Of a stretch of 64,000 nt of DNA, positions 1-7,584 are shown one piece after another. Each line of letters begins with the position of its first letter. The first letter of the stretch is position 1. The DNA is from Mucilaginibacter sp. (lineage in GTDB: Bacteria; Bacteroidota; Bacteroidia; Sphingobacteriales; Sphingobacteriaceae). The stretch spans positions 177,404-241,403 of the forward strand of contig NZ_JANYGH010000023.1 in NCBI RefSeq assembly GCF_025362475.1. Direction: 5' to 3'. The notes under the pieces were generated by a model. The model saw only the letters and a list, made by a program, of their open reading frames with translations, was not told where the DNA came from and searched no databases. Position numbers and translations under genes: made by a program.

Positions 1-184
1 CGGAGTAAAGAATATGACCTTCGCTTACGATCAGGGTAGCTGGCACCCCGGTTTTATGTTCTTTCCAAACCATCCCTTTTTTTAAGCCGATGACTATCAC
101 CTTATAATGATCTGTATGTTTTATAAGTTTAGCTACTGGCCCCTGTGTAAGTTCAATTTGCTCCCGCACTTTTTTAATTATCAT
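1..184 (-). CDS. Cupin-like protein, 3' end outside window
   Basis: Only the first 61 codons are visible; the reading frame runs off the left edge. The start ATG is at 182-184 and the protein begins MIIKKVREQIELTQGPVAKL. The stretch GMVWKEHKTGVPATLIVSEG resembles the first half of a small cupin barrel (H in the metal-binding strand followed by a glycine turn), as in small Bacteroidota cupins. It follows the hemerythrin gene by 24 bp on the same strand, so the two are probably co-transcribed with the second cupin further upstream. Function is unknown; cupin assignment is by pattern only and the missing C-terminal half could change it. Confidence 0.6.
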   Translation of the reverse strand, partial: MIIKKVREQIELTQGPVAKLIKHTDHYKVIVIGLKKGMVWKEHKTGVPATLIVSEGHILYS

Positions 185-208
185 ATATATATATTATTTA
201 AAATTTAA

Positions 209-700
209 TTATAGATGCTTCTGATTTTCCTTGTCAACCCAAAACTCGTCTTCATAAAGCTCTGTGTAAGGCTGTTGGTGCGATTTCGTCAGCGCCTCAC
301 CAACATGGGCAAGCGTTTCTGGCGATAACTCGCTTTCGAGGCAAGGAAAAAGTTCCCGCTCTTCAAACCTTATATGGCTGATGAGTAGTTCAACAAACCT
401 TATGTATTCATCATTACTGCCCAGTTCGTTATTTTCAGCCTTGACGAACCAGGCCTCAAGCTCTTGATGTTCACGCTTAGCCTTCTGAATCAATTCATTA
501 TCAAGCAGGCAAAATAACAGATGTTCTTCGTCTTGGAAATGATTCCGCAGGTGCGCTTTCCAAAAAAATCCGATATACTCATTAATGCGAGAAAATGCGA
601 TCTCCTTTTTAACCCCTTCCTTGATTTTCCATCCAAATAAAAGACCTGAATGATGATCACGGGAGAGTGGCATGATATGCGCGTTTCTTTTAATAGGCAT
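209..700 (-). CDS. Hemerythrin-domain (HHE) protein
   Basis: 163 residues, a single HHE cation-binding domain. Histidines and acidic residues typical of the four-helix diiron fold are spaced along the protein: SRDHHSG near the N-terminus, HLRNHFQDEEH around residue 50-60, KREHQELE, and HIRFEERELFP around residue 110. Such proteins bind a diiron centre and sense or buffer O2, NO or iron; which one applies here cannot be read from sequence. It is 12 bp downstream of a small cupin gene and 24 bp upstream of another, forming a likely three-gene unit. The nearby cbb3-type oxidase operon is transcribed in the same direction and would fit a low-oxygen or nitrosative-stress role, but that is inference. 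Confidence 0.85.
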   Translation of the reverse strand: MPIKRNAHIMPLSRDHHSGLLFGWKIKEGVKKEIAFSRINEYIGFFWKAHLRNHFQDEEHLLFCLLDNELIQKAKREHQELEAWFVKAENNELGSNDEYIRFVELLISHIRFEERELFPCLESELSPETLAHVGEALTKSHQQPYTELYEDEFWVDKENQKHL

Positions 701-712
701 TTCTGATCTCGA

Positions 713-1006
713 TTAATTAACAACAATGGATTCTGGTTCTGCGTATCTGATCTGCGCGCCTTTCCCCAAAACGATCCACGCTTTAAAATCCGCGATGATC
801 TTTAACATATGTTCTTCTCCCGAAGGAATCAAAAATGTTTGTCCCTTGTTCAATTCGTAAGTTTCGCCTGCGTAAATAAGCAAAGCGCTACCCTCCCCTA
901 CAATCAGGCAGGCATCGGAAGTTGCTATATGCCTTTTCATATGTGTCCCGGCAGTCAATTCAATTTTAACCACCTGGAAATTTTCATTTGCTTCAATCTG
1001 TTTCAT
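713..1006 (-). CDS. Small cupin-domain protein
   Basis: 97 residues with a complete small cupin barrel: KIELTAGTHMKRHIATSDACLIVGEGSALLIYAGETYELNKGQTFLIPSGEEH, where the histidines of motif 1 and the final PSGEEH of motif 2 would form the metal site. No signal peptide, so cytoplasmic. It is the first gene of a likely three-gene unit with the hemerythrin protein and a second cupin. Cupins of this size are often sensors or small enzymes; no substrate can be inferred. Confidence 0.75.
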   Translation of the reverse strand: MKQIEANENFQVVKIELTAGTHMKRHIATSDACLIVGEGSALLIYAGETYELNKGQTFLIPSGEEHMLKIIADFKAWIVLGKGAQIRYAEPESIVVN

Positions 1007-1111
1007 TGTTTTAATTTTTAAAACTTATATATCTGCAGCTAAACAATCACTTTATCTGCTTCGTCTCCTACTTGCCCGCTCGCTCTGAATCATCCCAGTA
1101 AAAAAGTTCCT

Positions 1112-1522
1112 TTAATGAAGTTTAACGGAGAGTGATGTGATGATGAAATAACCCGTCCACGCTACAAAAAGGATGATGCCCACCACCAGCCACCATGGAA
1201 TACTATGAGGTGTTTCGCTGCCTTGCAGCATAAAGCTTTTTTGATCGCCTTTGCCGTATGCGTTTATCATAAGAGGTAACACACCCTCCACAACTTCATC
1301 TTTTCTTAAACCCTCAATGGCAATAGCTGGGCCGTTACGTACTACAAATGGAATAAACTTAACCCCTTCTTTACCCAAATGATCTTTGCTTACTACTTTA
1401 AGCACATGGTTACCATCTGTTAATTTTTTGGTATCCAGATCAAATGCAACAGGGGCCGGAAACTCGCCCAGCGGCCTTGGGTCATCATCAATAAATAAGG
1501 TTATAAAACTTTGATCTCTCAT
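1112..1522 (-). CDS. Oxidase-operon membrane-anchored accessory protein
   Basis: 136 residues. The first ~100 residues look like a beta-sandwich (FITLFIDDDPRPLGEFPAPVAFDL; NGPAIAIEG) and a single transmembrane helix follows near the C-terminus (SIPWWLVVGIILFVAWTGYFI). There is no CxxCH haem motif, although proteins at this position are often loosely annotated as cytochrome c. The start overlaps the stop of the preceding 88-aa gene by 4 bp (ATGA), which ties it to the terminal oxidase operon as its last gene. The likely role is assembly or stabilisation of the oxidase at the membrane; this is inferred from position only. Confidence 0.7.
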   Translation of the reverse strand: MRDQSFITLFIDDDPRPLGEFPAPVAFDLDTKKLTDGNHVLKVVSKDHLGKEGVKFIPFVVRNGPAIAIEGLRKDEVVEGVLPLMINAYGKGDQKSFMLQGSETPHSIPWWLVVGIILFVAWTGYFIITSLSVKLH

Positions 1523-1785
1523 TGGTTGGCGTCATTTAATATCATTCGTTTGATGTGCTCTTTATTCTTCTCCGCAGGGCGGGCTAAACATTTGATAGAT
1601 GCTATCAAAACATACAAGGTTATAACAACCATAATGCCTACTATCAGGTAATCCCAGTCGCTATCCGGTCCGCTGCCATGTGTAATACCCCTTAGTAATT
1701 TGGGCTGCTGCTTATCACAAGCATCACAGGCTAATGCATTTATTTTAATTGATATTATGAGTAGCAGTATTGTGATTTTTTTCAT
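1519..1785 (-). CDS. Small membrane protein of the cbb3-type oxidase operon
   Basis: 88 residues: a signal peptide (MKKITILLLIISIKINALA), then CDACDKQQPKLLRG, and one transmembrane helix around residues 46-66 (YLIVGIMVVITLYVLIASI). The CxxC pair just after the signal peptide could bind a metal or form a disulphide. It lies 20 bp after the CcoO-cytochrome c fusion and overlaps the next gene by 4 bp. It could be a CcoQ/CcoH-like small subunit by position, but there is no clear sequence match to either. Confidence 0.7.
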   Translation of the reverse strand: MKKITILLLIISIKINALACDACDKQQPKLLRGITHGSGPDSDWDYLIVGIMVVITLYVLIASIKCLARPAEKNKEHIKRMILNDANQ

Positions 1786-1805
1786 TTTGCTTCTGTTTAA
1801 TGATC

Positions 1806-2843
1806 CTATTTTTTAGCCGTTGTGGCTTCCCCTTTACCAAACGACGCGATGATCTTCTTCACCTCATCGGCAGTTACCATTTTGGAGTTATTACCCCAAC
1901 TGCTTCGCTCGTGGTTTACAATAGCGGCAACCTCTTCGGATTTGAGGTTGTTGTTAGTACCCACTGGTGGCATAACGCCGTAACCCTCACTTGCCCTGCC
2001 GTTGTAACCTTTCATAATAATAGTTACCTGTACCTCTGCACTTGGGTCAAGTACTACTTTGCTATCTTTTAATGATGGGAAAGCGCCGCGTAAGCCTTCG
2101 CCGTTTTCCTGGTGGCAAGCCTGGCAATTGGTTGCATACAGCGCGGCACCATCAAGCCCGGCTTTGCCTGTACCTGGTTTACCTGGGGTTGAACCTGAAA
2201 TTTCCGCAGTTTTTCCGTAAAGGAATATCGGCACCGGTTTACCATCGGGCAGTTTCACCTGTTTTAATGATTTTAAATAGGCCACCAGCGCCAGGGCTTT
2301 ATCCGAGGCTACTATCCGGCCGGTAATCCTTTTCCTGAAATCATCGGGTACATTAACAACAACTTCACCTGGCCATGGATAATCCCGAACGGTAAAAAGC
2401 CACTCATACGAGGGCATAATTGAGGCCGCTACAACTGAACGCGGATTAAACAAATGCAGCAGATGCCAATCGGAACTGGGCTGACGAAGACCAATATTGG
2501 TTAAATCGGGGCCAGTACGTTCAGACCCCATCAATGTGGCGGTATTGCGCCATACATCCGTGCGGCTATTGTTTGCATAATCGGCCGAAATTCCTGGCCG
2601 AGTGCCCCAAACTTTATCCATATCCAGGTTACGCACTTGCTGGGTATGGCATGCTACGCATCCTTCGGCAATAAAAACGTTCTTGCCCTGGGTTTCCAGT
2701 TTGGTTAGCGGGATGCTGCCCGGTAAGGGTGCATTGTTATTTTGGTTTGATGTTGCGGGCACAATGGCTACAAAAAACGTGAGCAGCACAAAAAAGCACA
2801 GGGCAACGGTAAAAAGTTTTCGATGGTTATTGTAAATCTCCAT
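1806..2843 (-). CDS. ccoO: cbb3-type cytochrome oxidase CcoO fused to a cytochrome c domain
   Basis: 345 residues. An N-terminal membrane anchor (about residues 10-30) is followed by a CcoO domain with CxxCH at 62-66 (EGCVACHTQQVRN) and the family block VWGTRPGISADY, GPDLTNIGLRQ and IMPSYEWLF. A second, CcoP-like class I cytochrome c domain follows (NCQACHQENGEGLRGAFPSL around residue 240, with Met ligand in YGVMPPVG). The protein carries electrons to the CcoN catalytic subunit in the cytoplasmic membrane. CcoO and CcoP are normally separate, with CcoP carrying two haems; here one polypeptide has one CcoO and one c domain. It starts 13 bp after the CcoN gene. Confident of family; symbol is used for the CcoO part only. 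Confidence 0.88.
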   Translation of the reverse strand: MEIYNNHRKLFTVALCFFVLLTFFVAIVPATSNQNNNAPLPGSIPLTKLETQGKNVFIAEGCVACHTQQVRNLDMDKVWGTRPGISADYANNSRTDVWRNTATLMGSERTGPDLTNIGLRQPSSDWHLLHLFNPRSVVAASIMPSYEWLFTVRDYPWPGEVVVNVPDDFRKRITGRIVASDKALALVAYLKSLKQVKLPDGKPVPIFLYGKTAEISGSTPGKPGTGKAGLDGAALYATNCQACHQENGEGLRGAFPSLKDSKVVLDPSAEVQVTIIMKGYNGRASEGYGVMPPVGTNNNLKSEEVAAIVNHERSSWGNNSKMVTADEVKKIIASFGKGEATTAKK

Positions 2844-2856
2844 GGGGCGGTGCTAA

Positions 2857-5025
2857 TTAAATTTCTGCGTTTATGGGTGTGTGACTCAATTGGTCAAAAA
2901 TCTGGTTCTTCATTTCAGATTCGGTACGGTTGCCGGCAAACATTACATACATGTTCCAGGCAAATACCAGGTGCGATGCCCACATCAGCGAGCCGCCAAT
3001 TGCGCGCCATAACCAGTAAGGTGCCATTAGCACTACACCATCAATAAAAGGCTTACCCTGGGTCCAGGCTATACCTTTTAAAGTACCGCCAATCATCAAT
3101 GGGATAGTATAAAATAACACGCCAATTAAGGCCATCCAAAAATGCGCACCCACAAGGCCCTGTTTGGGTTCTTTACCGGTAAGGCGCGGTACCAGCGTAT
3201 AAATACAAGCCCAAAGCATAAATGCAATAATGCCGTACATGGTAAGGTGCGAGTGGGCTACTGTAAAATCGGTAAAGTGCCAGACGAGGTTGGTGCTCCT
3301 GAAAGCTTCGGCTGTTCCCTGTGTTGATCCTGTAAAATAAAACAGGACGCCTACAATGTAAAACGGCAATGTATAGCTTCGGCCTATTTTATGGTAATTG
3401 CCCTTAAAGGTCATTAAGAAATTGGTAGTGCCCGCAAAAACCGGGATCAACATGCCCATGCTACCCACAATAGCCACCGTTTGCAGCCACCAAGGTATCG
3501 AACTGAATAAAAAATGATGTGTACCTATCAGTGTATAAAATAAAATTTGCGCCCAAAAGGCCAGGATGCCCAAGCTGTAAGAGTATATGGGGGTATTTAG
3601 CTGCTGTGGCAAAAAATAATACACTAACCCCAGGTTAAAAAGCATAAACCACATCCCTACTGCCTGGTGCATATAATAGCCTTGTATAATAGTTTCGCCA
3701 AGACCATTTTGATATAAGGGAATATAGCCAACTACAGCAATCACCGTGATAAACATCATGGCCGAAATGATATACCAATTAGAGATGTAGATCTCTTTTG
3801 TTTTACGATCTGCAACGGTTTGCAAATAATTTACAAGCGATATCACAATGCCGGCGGCAAACAGCCCCATTACCGGCCATGTGTACTCCCTGTACTCGCC
3901 GCCACCATTATTAATACCCGCCATAAGCGATAAGCTGCCGGCAACCACTGCTGAGTTAATAAGCACCAGCGATTGATACCCCCTTTTGATGCTGCGTATT
4001 GCGGTATTACTTACTGTAGAAACTACATAATAACCCAGACCGATCATCGCCAGGGAGGACCAGCCCCAGAAAACCATATTAGTATGTACCGGCCTTAAGC
4101 GGCCAAAACTTAACCAGCTTACATGATCAGCATCGGGCGCTACGAACTTTATTCCTATATACTCCCCAATAGAGGTACCTACAACCAGCCATAGCGCCGC
4201 GGTACCTAAATACCACATAATAAGCTTAACCAATTCTGGATCGGCTTGGTGCCTGGCCGCCGCTTTGCGTTTGGCAGCAAAGAAACGCGGAGAATTGATT
4301 TCACCTACATTGAGCAGCATACCTCTCGCATCTTCCGGATCAACCTTACCGGAAAGCTCTTTGTTAGTCAATTTGTAATCAAGCGCTTGTTTTCTCTTTA
4401 CCAGTTCTTCAAAAACAGCATCGTCGCTATCAACCGTTTCCGCCAGGTCATGAGTTTCTTTTTTGATGCGGCTATACCGGGTTTTATTAGCCAAATGCTG
4501 AAGCCTTACTCCAACAAAAAACATCACAGCCAATAACGGGATACAAATCAGCGCAAGCATAATGATCATGCCCGGGCTTGTTAAAACATGCTCTCCGCCA
4601 TCCTCTGCGGTTTGCGCCCTGGCGGCTATGGATAACAGGCAAAACAATATCACAATGACGGTAGTTTTAAGTCCCGGCCTTTCAATATTTGGCTTACCCT
4701 TTCTTCTTTTAGAGTTCCTCCGTCTGATCAACAGCTCCAACTGTCTGGAGTCTAAGCCATTAATCTGCCGAAATCGCCATTTCTCCACCGTAATTTCCTT
4801 ACTAGAGGTGTCTTCATTTAACTCTTTTGCAAGGCGGATAATCCATACCAGCATCAGCAGTATAAAAAAAACTGTGAACGCCACTATAAGACAGGCTATC
4901 ACATTTACCTGCGGATTGATCTCAACCGGCACAACGGCATATACAGTATTAAAGGGGCTACAAGCCAGCAGGGCCGTAACCAAAATAAAAAATAAATAAA
5001 ATCTAATTTTCATAATAAAATACAT
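2857..5025 (-). CDS. ccoN: cbb3-type cytochrome oxidase catalytic subunit I, N-terminally extended
   Basis: 722 residues. Residues from about 255 onward are a CcoN core with its histidine ligands: RPVHTNMVFWGW (low-spin haem b), GYYMHQAVGMWF (CuB), FYTLIGTHHFLF (CuB pair plus the tyrosine that is cross-linked in cbb3 enzymes), and FTVAHSHLTMYG (haem b3 and b). It reduces O2 to water at high affinity. The first ~250 residues are unusual: a signal-like segment, a transmembrane helix, a basic linker, a second signal-like segment ending AARAQTA, another helix and a charged coiled region. CcoN alone is usually about 470 residues. An alternative start ATG lies at 5013. It heads the four-gene oxidase operon. 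Confidence 0.88.
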   Translation of the reverse strand: MYFIMKIRFYLFFILVTALLACSPFNTVYAVVPVEINPQVNVIACLIVAFTVFFILLMLVWIIRLAKELNEDTSSKEITVEKWRFRQINGLDSRQLELLIRRRNSKRRKGKPNIERPGLKTTVIVILFCLLSIAARAQTAEDGGEHVLTSPGMIIMLALICIPLLAVMFFVGVRLQHLANKTRYSRIKKETHDLAETVDSDDAVFEELVKRKQALDYKLTNKELSGKVDPEDARGMLLNVGEINSPRFFAAKRKAAARHQADPELVKLIMWYLGTAALWLVVGTSIGEYIGIKFVAPDADHVSWLSFGRLRPVHTNMVFWGWSSLAMIGLGYYVVSTVSNTAIRSIKRGYQSLVLINSAVVAGSLSLMAGINNGGGEYREYTWPVMGLFAAGIVISLVNYLQTVADRKTKEIYISNWYIISAMMFITVIAVVGYIPLYQNGLGETIIQGYYMHQAVGMWFMLFNLGLVYYFLPQQLNTPIYSYSLGILAFWAQILFYTLIGTHHFLFSSIPWWLQTVAIVGSMGMLIPVFAGTTNFLMTFKGNYHKIGRSYTLPFYIVGVLFYFTGSTQGTAEAFRSTNLVWHFTDFTVAHSHLTMYGIIAFMLWACIYTLVPRLTGKEPKQGLVGAHFWMALIGVLFYTIPLMIGGTLKGIAWTQGKPFIDGVVLMAPYWLWRAIGGSLMWASHLVFAWNMYVMFAGNRTESEMKNQIFDQLSHTPINAEI

Positions 5026-5445
5026 TAATACCTTTTATTTTTAGGATGAATTATTTTAAACACTTATTTTCGGACATCAAAAGCTAAAGTGGTTGCAGAT
5101 ATAAATCTGCTAACTCAAAAAATCAATTAATTTCAGAGCACCTGGGTTCAAATTTTCATTGAACTATCTATTGGTTATATTTTGTAGCATGACATGCAAT
5201 TGGTTGTCATTCGTCAAAATCAAAGTCCGGAGAAATCCACCCTTTAAAGACTATTGCCAGTGTCTGATTGCAGGCGATTTCTATCTTATATTTCTGCAGT
5301 TTGCCGGGCGATAAATAAAACTACCCGAACTGTATACTCACATCTTTTTTTAATATTCCCGTTGCTTATAAGCAAATGTAAACATCAGGATTGATAATAA
5401 AAGATATTTTTATCTTTTATTATCTTCTTGCTTTTGGATGACTGT
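5026..5445. other. Intergenic region upstream of the oxidase operon
   Basis: About 420 bp without a convincing gene, between the oxidase operon and the 3' end of the kinase cluster (both minus strand). It must hold the oxidase promoter and also contains the hairpin at 5393-5424. I looked for an FNR/CRP-type box and saw no clean TTGAT-N4-ATCAA match. Confidence 0.5.
5393..5424 (-). terminator. Perfect 14-bp stem-loop after the PAS kinase
   Basis: GATAATAAAAGATA, a TTTT loop, then its exact complement. It sits 22 bp past the stop of the minus-strand kinase. A/T-rich with no long GC stem, so termination strength is uncertain; it could work on both strands. Confidence 0.5.
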
Positions 5446-6564
5446 TCAGGCCGTAAGTTTCACCGCCTCCTGAACGGGGCAATTAAGTGTAATTTCCTGA
5501 AATACAGGCAAACTGAAATAAAATACAGCTCCTGCAACAGGGCCATTTTCTGCCCATACTGCCCCTCCATGCTTTTGAATTATGTTTTTTACTATGTAAA
5601 GACCAAGTCCTTTACTGTTTTTTTGCCTGGTAGATTGGCTATCGCACTGATAAAATTTTTGAAAAACAAGCTGCCCCTTTTCCTCATCAATTCCCGGTCC
5701 CTCATCTTGTACAGATACCGTTATTTCGGACGGTGCTTTGGTAACGCTGATAATAATATTAGAACAGGCAGGAGAAAATTTGGCTGCATTGGTCAGGTAG
5801 TTGATTAACACCCGAATGATCTTGTATTTATCTGCCCTTACAAGGATTGTCGCTTCTGCCGGGACTTTACGAAACCGGTGACCAGGATAAAGAAGCTTTA
5901 CTTCATTGATAACTGTATTCACCAGGTTATCCAAATCAAAAACAGTTAAATTGAACCGGGGTTCCCGCTCATCATCAGTTGAGGTTGTAAGGTATTCATC
6001 AATAAGCTTTGTCATTCCATCAACATGATCATCAACCATATTTAAAAGCCTTACCGGCCGCTTATTAACACAATGCGACAGCTCGTTTATCAGGAATTGG
6101 GTGTTTAGTTTAATAAGTGTCAATGGAGATCGCAACTCATGGTTTACTATTGCCATACTCAGGCAGTCTTCTTTAACTTTTTGAGTAACATCCTCGATAG
6201 TGCCAACCATTTGTTCCGGTGCTCCCCATCTTCGGGAGTAAAGGATTCCCGAAAGTTGTATCCATTTTTCGTTCCCAAACTGAGTAACTATATGTATCTG
6301 TTTTTCGAAACGTGTACCATTAAAACAAGCCAGTTTAAATTCATGGATAAGCTTTCCTGCATGTGACGACTTTACCTGGGTCAAAAGATCTTCCAGGCCT
6401 TCATAGTCTCCTTTTTGCAACTCCAGTATTTTACGCATGCGCGGGCAGATAGATATTTTACCGGAGCTGAGTGCTATCTTCCAGTTACCTATATAATTGC
6501 CGCCAAGCATATAGTCGTTTAAAATATGCTGTTTATTGGCCTTGTATCTGATCTCCTTACTCAT
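5446..6564 (-). CDS. PAS-domain sensor histidine kinase
   Basis: 372 residues. A PAS/PAC region (about 25-130, ending WIQLSGILYSRRWGAPEQMVGTIEDVT) is followed by a HisKA dimerisation domain with the phospho-acceptor His in MAIVNHELRSPLTLIK and a HATPase_c domain with N box (LINYLTNAAKF), G1 (VQDEGPGIDEE) and G2 (SKGLGLYIVKNI). No transmembrane segment, so a cytoplasmic kinase. Its start overlaps the stop of the preceding 119-aa gene by 4 bp, so it is translationally coupled to it. No response regulator is adjacent on the same transcript, making it an orphan kinase. The hairpin at 5393-5424 follows it. Confidence 0.88.
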   Translation of the reverse strand: MSKEIRYKANKQHILNDYMLGGNYIGNWKIALSSGKISICPRMRKILELQKGDYEGLEDLLTQVKSSHAGKLIHEFKLACFNGTRFEKQIHIVTQFGNEKWIQLSGILYSRRWGAPEQMVGTIEDVTQKVKEDCLSMAIVNHELRSPLTLIKLNTQFLINELSHCVNKRPVRLLNMVDDHVDGMTKLIDEYLTTSTDDEREPRFNLTVFDLDNLVNTVINEVKLLYPGHRFRKVPAEATILVRADKYKIIRVLINYLTNAAKFSPACSNIIISVTKAPSEITVSVQDEGPGIDEEKGQLVFQKFYQCDSQSTRQKNSKGLGLYIVKNIIQKHGGAVWAENGPVAGAVFYFSLPVFQEITLNCPVQEAVKLTA

Positions 6565-6920
6565 ACTAAAATTCTTTTTTCGCTTTTAGACAATCCACCT
6601 GTATTTACATTTATCCTGAAAGTGTTATTAAACTTTGGCCACAAATGGATGAACATTCCATTTATATATGACCGATAGGAGCTCATCAAAATACCTTTTA
6701 TATCATAATTGGTTAAGATTATAGCATATATGGCGCTGCCATTTCCCGTTGTGCTTTTACTTTCGCCATAGTATGTTTCAACGATTTCAAAATCGTCGGC
6801 TGCTATCAACACATTGCATTGCAAGCAACGGATATATTTTTGCTCCACGATAAAATCGTGATCGAATCCGCGTTCGTGCAGTGAAATTATGATATCAATT
6901 ATTTTATCATCGTTTTTCAT
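6561..6920 (-). CDS. Hypothetical protein coupled to the PAS kinase
   Basis: 119 residues, soluble, not recognised. A CxxC pair (IRCLQCNVLI) lies near residue 33. The middle (STTGNGSAIYAIILTNYDIKGILMSSY) looks like an alpha/beta sensor or ligand-binding fold. Its 4-bp overlap with the kinase start suggests that it feeds a signal to that kinase or is regulated with it. No transmembrane helix. Confidence 0.6.
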   Translation of the reverse strand: MKNDDKIIDIIISLHERGFDHDFIVEQKYIRCLQCNVLIAADDFEIVETYYGESKSTTGNGSAIYAIILTNYDIKGILMSSYRSYINGMFIHLWPKFNNTFRINVNTGGLSKSEKRILV

Positions 6921-6929
6921 ACCGATTTC

Positions 6930-7337
6930 TTAAACACCTTCCAAAACAATCTGAACTGCATCCGGAATCGGTAATACGTTTTCTCTGTTTATTACATTTT
7001 CGGTTTTACGATTAAGAGCAAGTAAGGAAACCTGCATGATCAGAAGGTATAGCGGAAATACTTCCGTACCGTTACGTACTACGATCCATAATCCAATGGT
7101 AATGTCCGCAGTCAGGAAACCAAGTGCGATTTGCTTTAGACCGGCTTCCGATGGTAATAGGGCCAACGTGCCTGCAGAATATTTTACTGTCAGCAACAAT
7201 TGCAATATAAACAAGGTCACACTACCACCCAGCGCCAGTCCGGTTTGATCCTGTACCAACTTAATGGATAAACTTCCAAAGGAAAATGTGATAATGCCAG
7301 CTATAAAAGCGATTAAAAGACAAGTATTCTTTTTCAT
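6930..7337 (-). CDS. Hypothetical four-helix membrane protein
   Basis: 135 residues with about four hydrophobic segments (near residues 6-26, 34-50, 55-85 and 92-108) and a charged C-terminal tail. No family recognised. It is 9 bp upstream of the 119-aa gene and so probably the first gene of a three-gene unit with the PAS kinase, where it could be a membrane input module. Confidence 0.6.
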   Translation of the reverse strand: MKKNTCLLIAFIAGIITFSFGSLSIKLVQDQTGLALGGSVTLFILQLLLTVKYSAGTLALLPSEAGLKQIALGFLTADITIGLWIVVRNGTEVFPLYLLIMQVSLLALNRKTENVINRENVLPIPDAVQIVLEGV

Positions 7338-7484
7338 TTCAGGAACGATTTAATTATCCAACTAATGATTTGTCACTTATCATAAACTGTTGTAAAGTTC
7401 CGTTTGAATTGTTTTTTTATCAATGTATCAATTATGCATATAATAGTATATTTTACATATTTCGCCGCAATTAAGAAATTGTTG

Positions 7485-7517
7485 TAAAAAAAAAAACGCC
7501 CCTTAGTGGGACGGCGC
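7485..7517 (-). terminator. Terminator of the sigma-54 regulator gene
   Basis: On the minus strand a GC-rich imperfect stem (CGCCGTCCC ... GGGGCG) is followed by an uninterrupted run of 11 T. It lies about 70 bp after the stop of the regulator gene at 7585. Confidence 0.75.
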
Positions 7518-7584
7518 TTGTGAGTTAATTTAAATGTTGAATAATACTTATTGAGTTAAGCAAATTAGCCGTCATTGGTGTATA

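Noticed and set aside
1112..1522. Cytochrome c for the last gene of the oxidase operon
   Set aside because: No CxxCH motif is present; it is a membrane-anchored beta protein instead.
5160..5230. FNR/CRP-type box upstream of the oxidase operon
   Set aside because: The TTG...TCAA text near 5202-5220 lacks the required symmetric half-sites.
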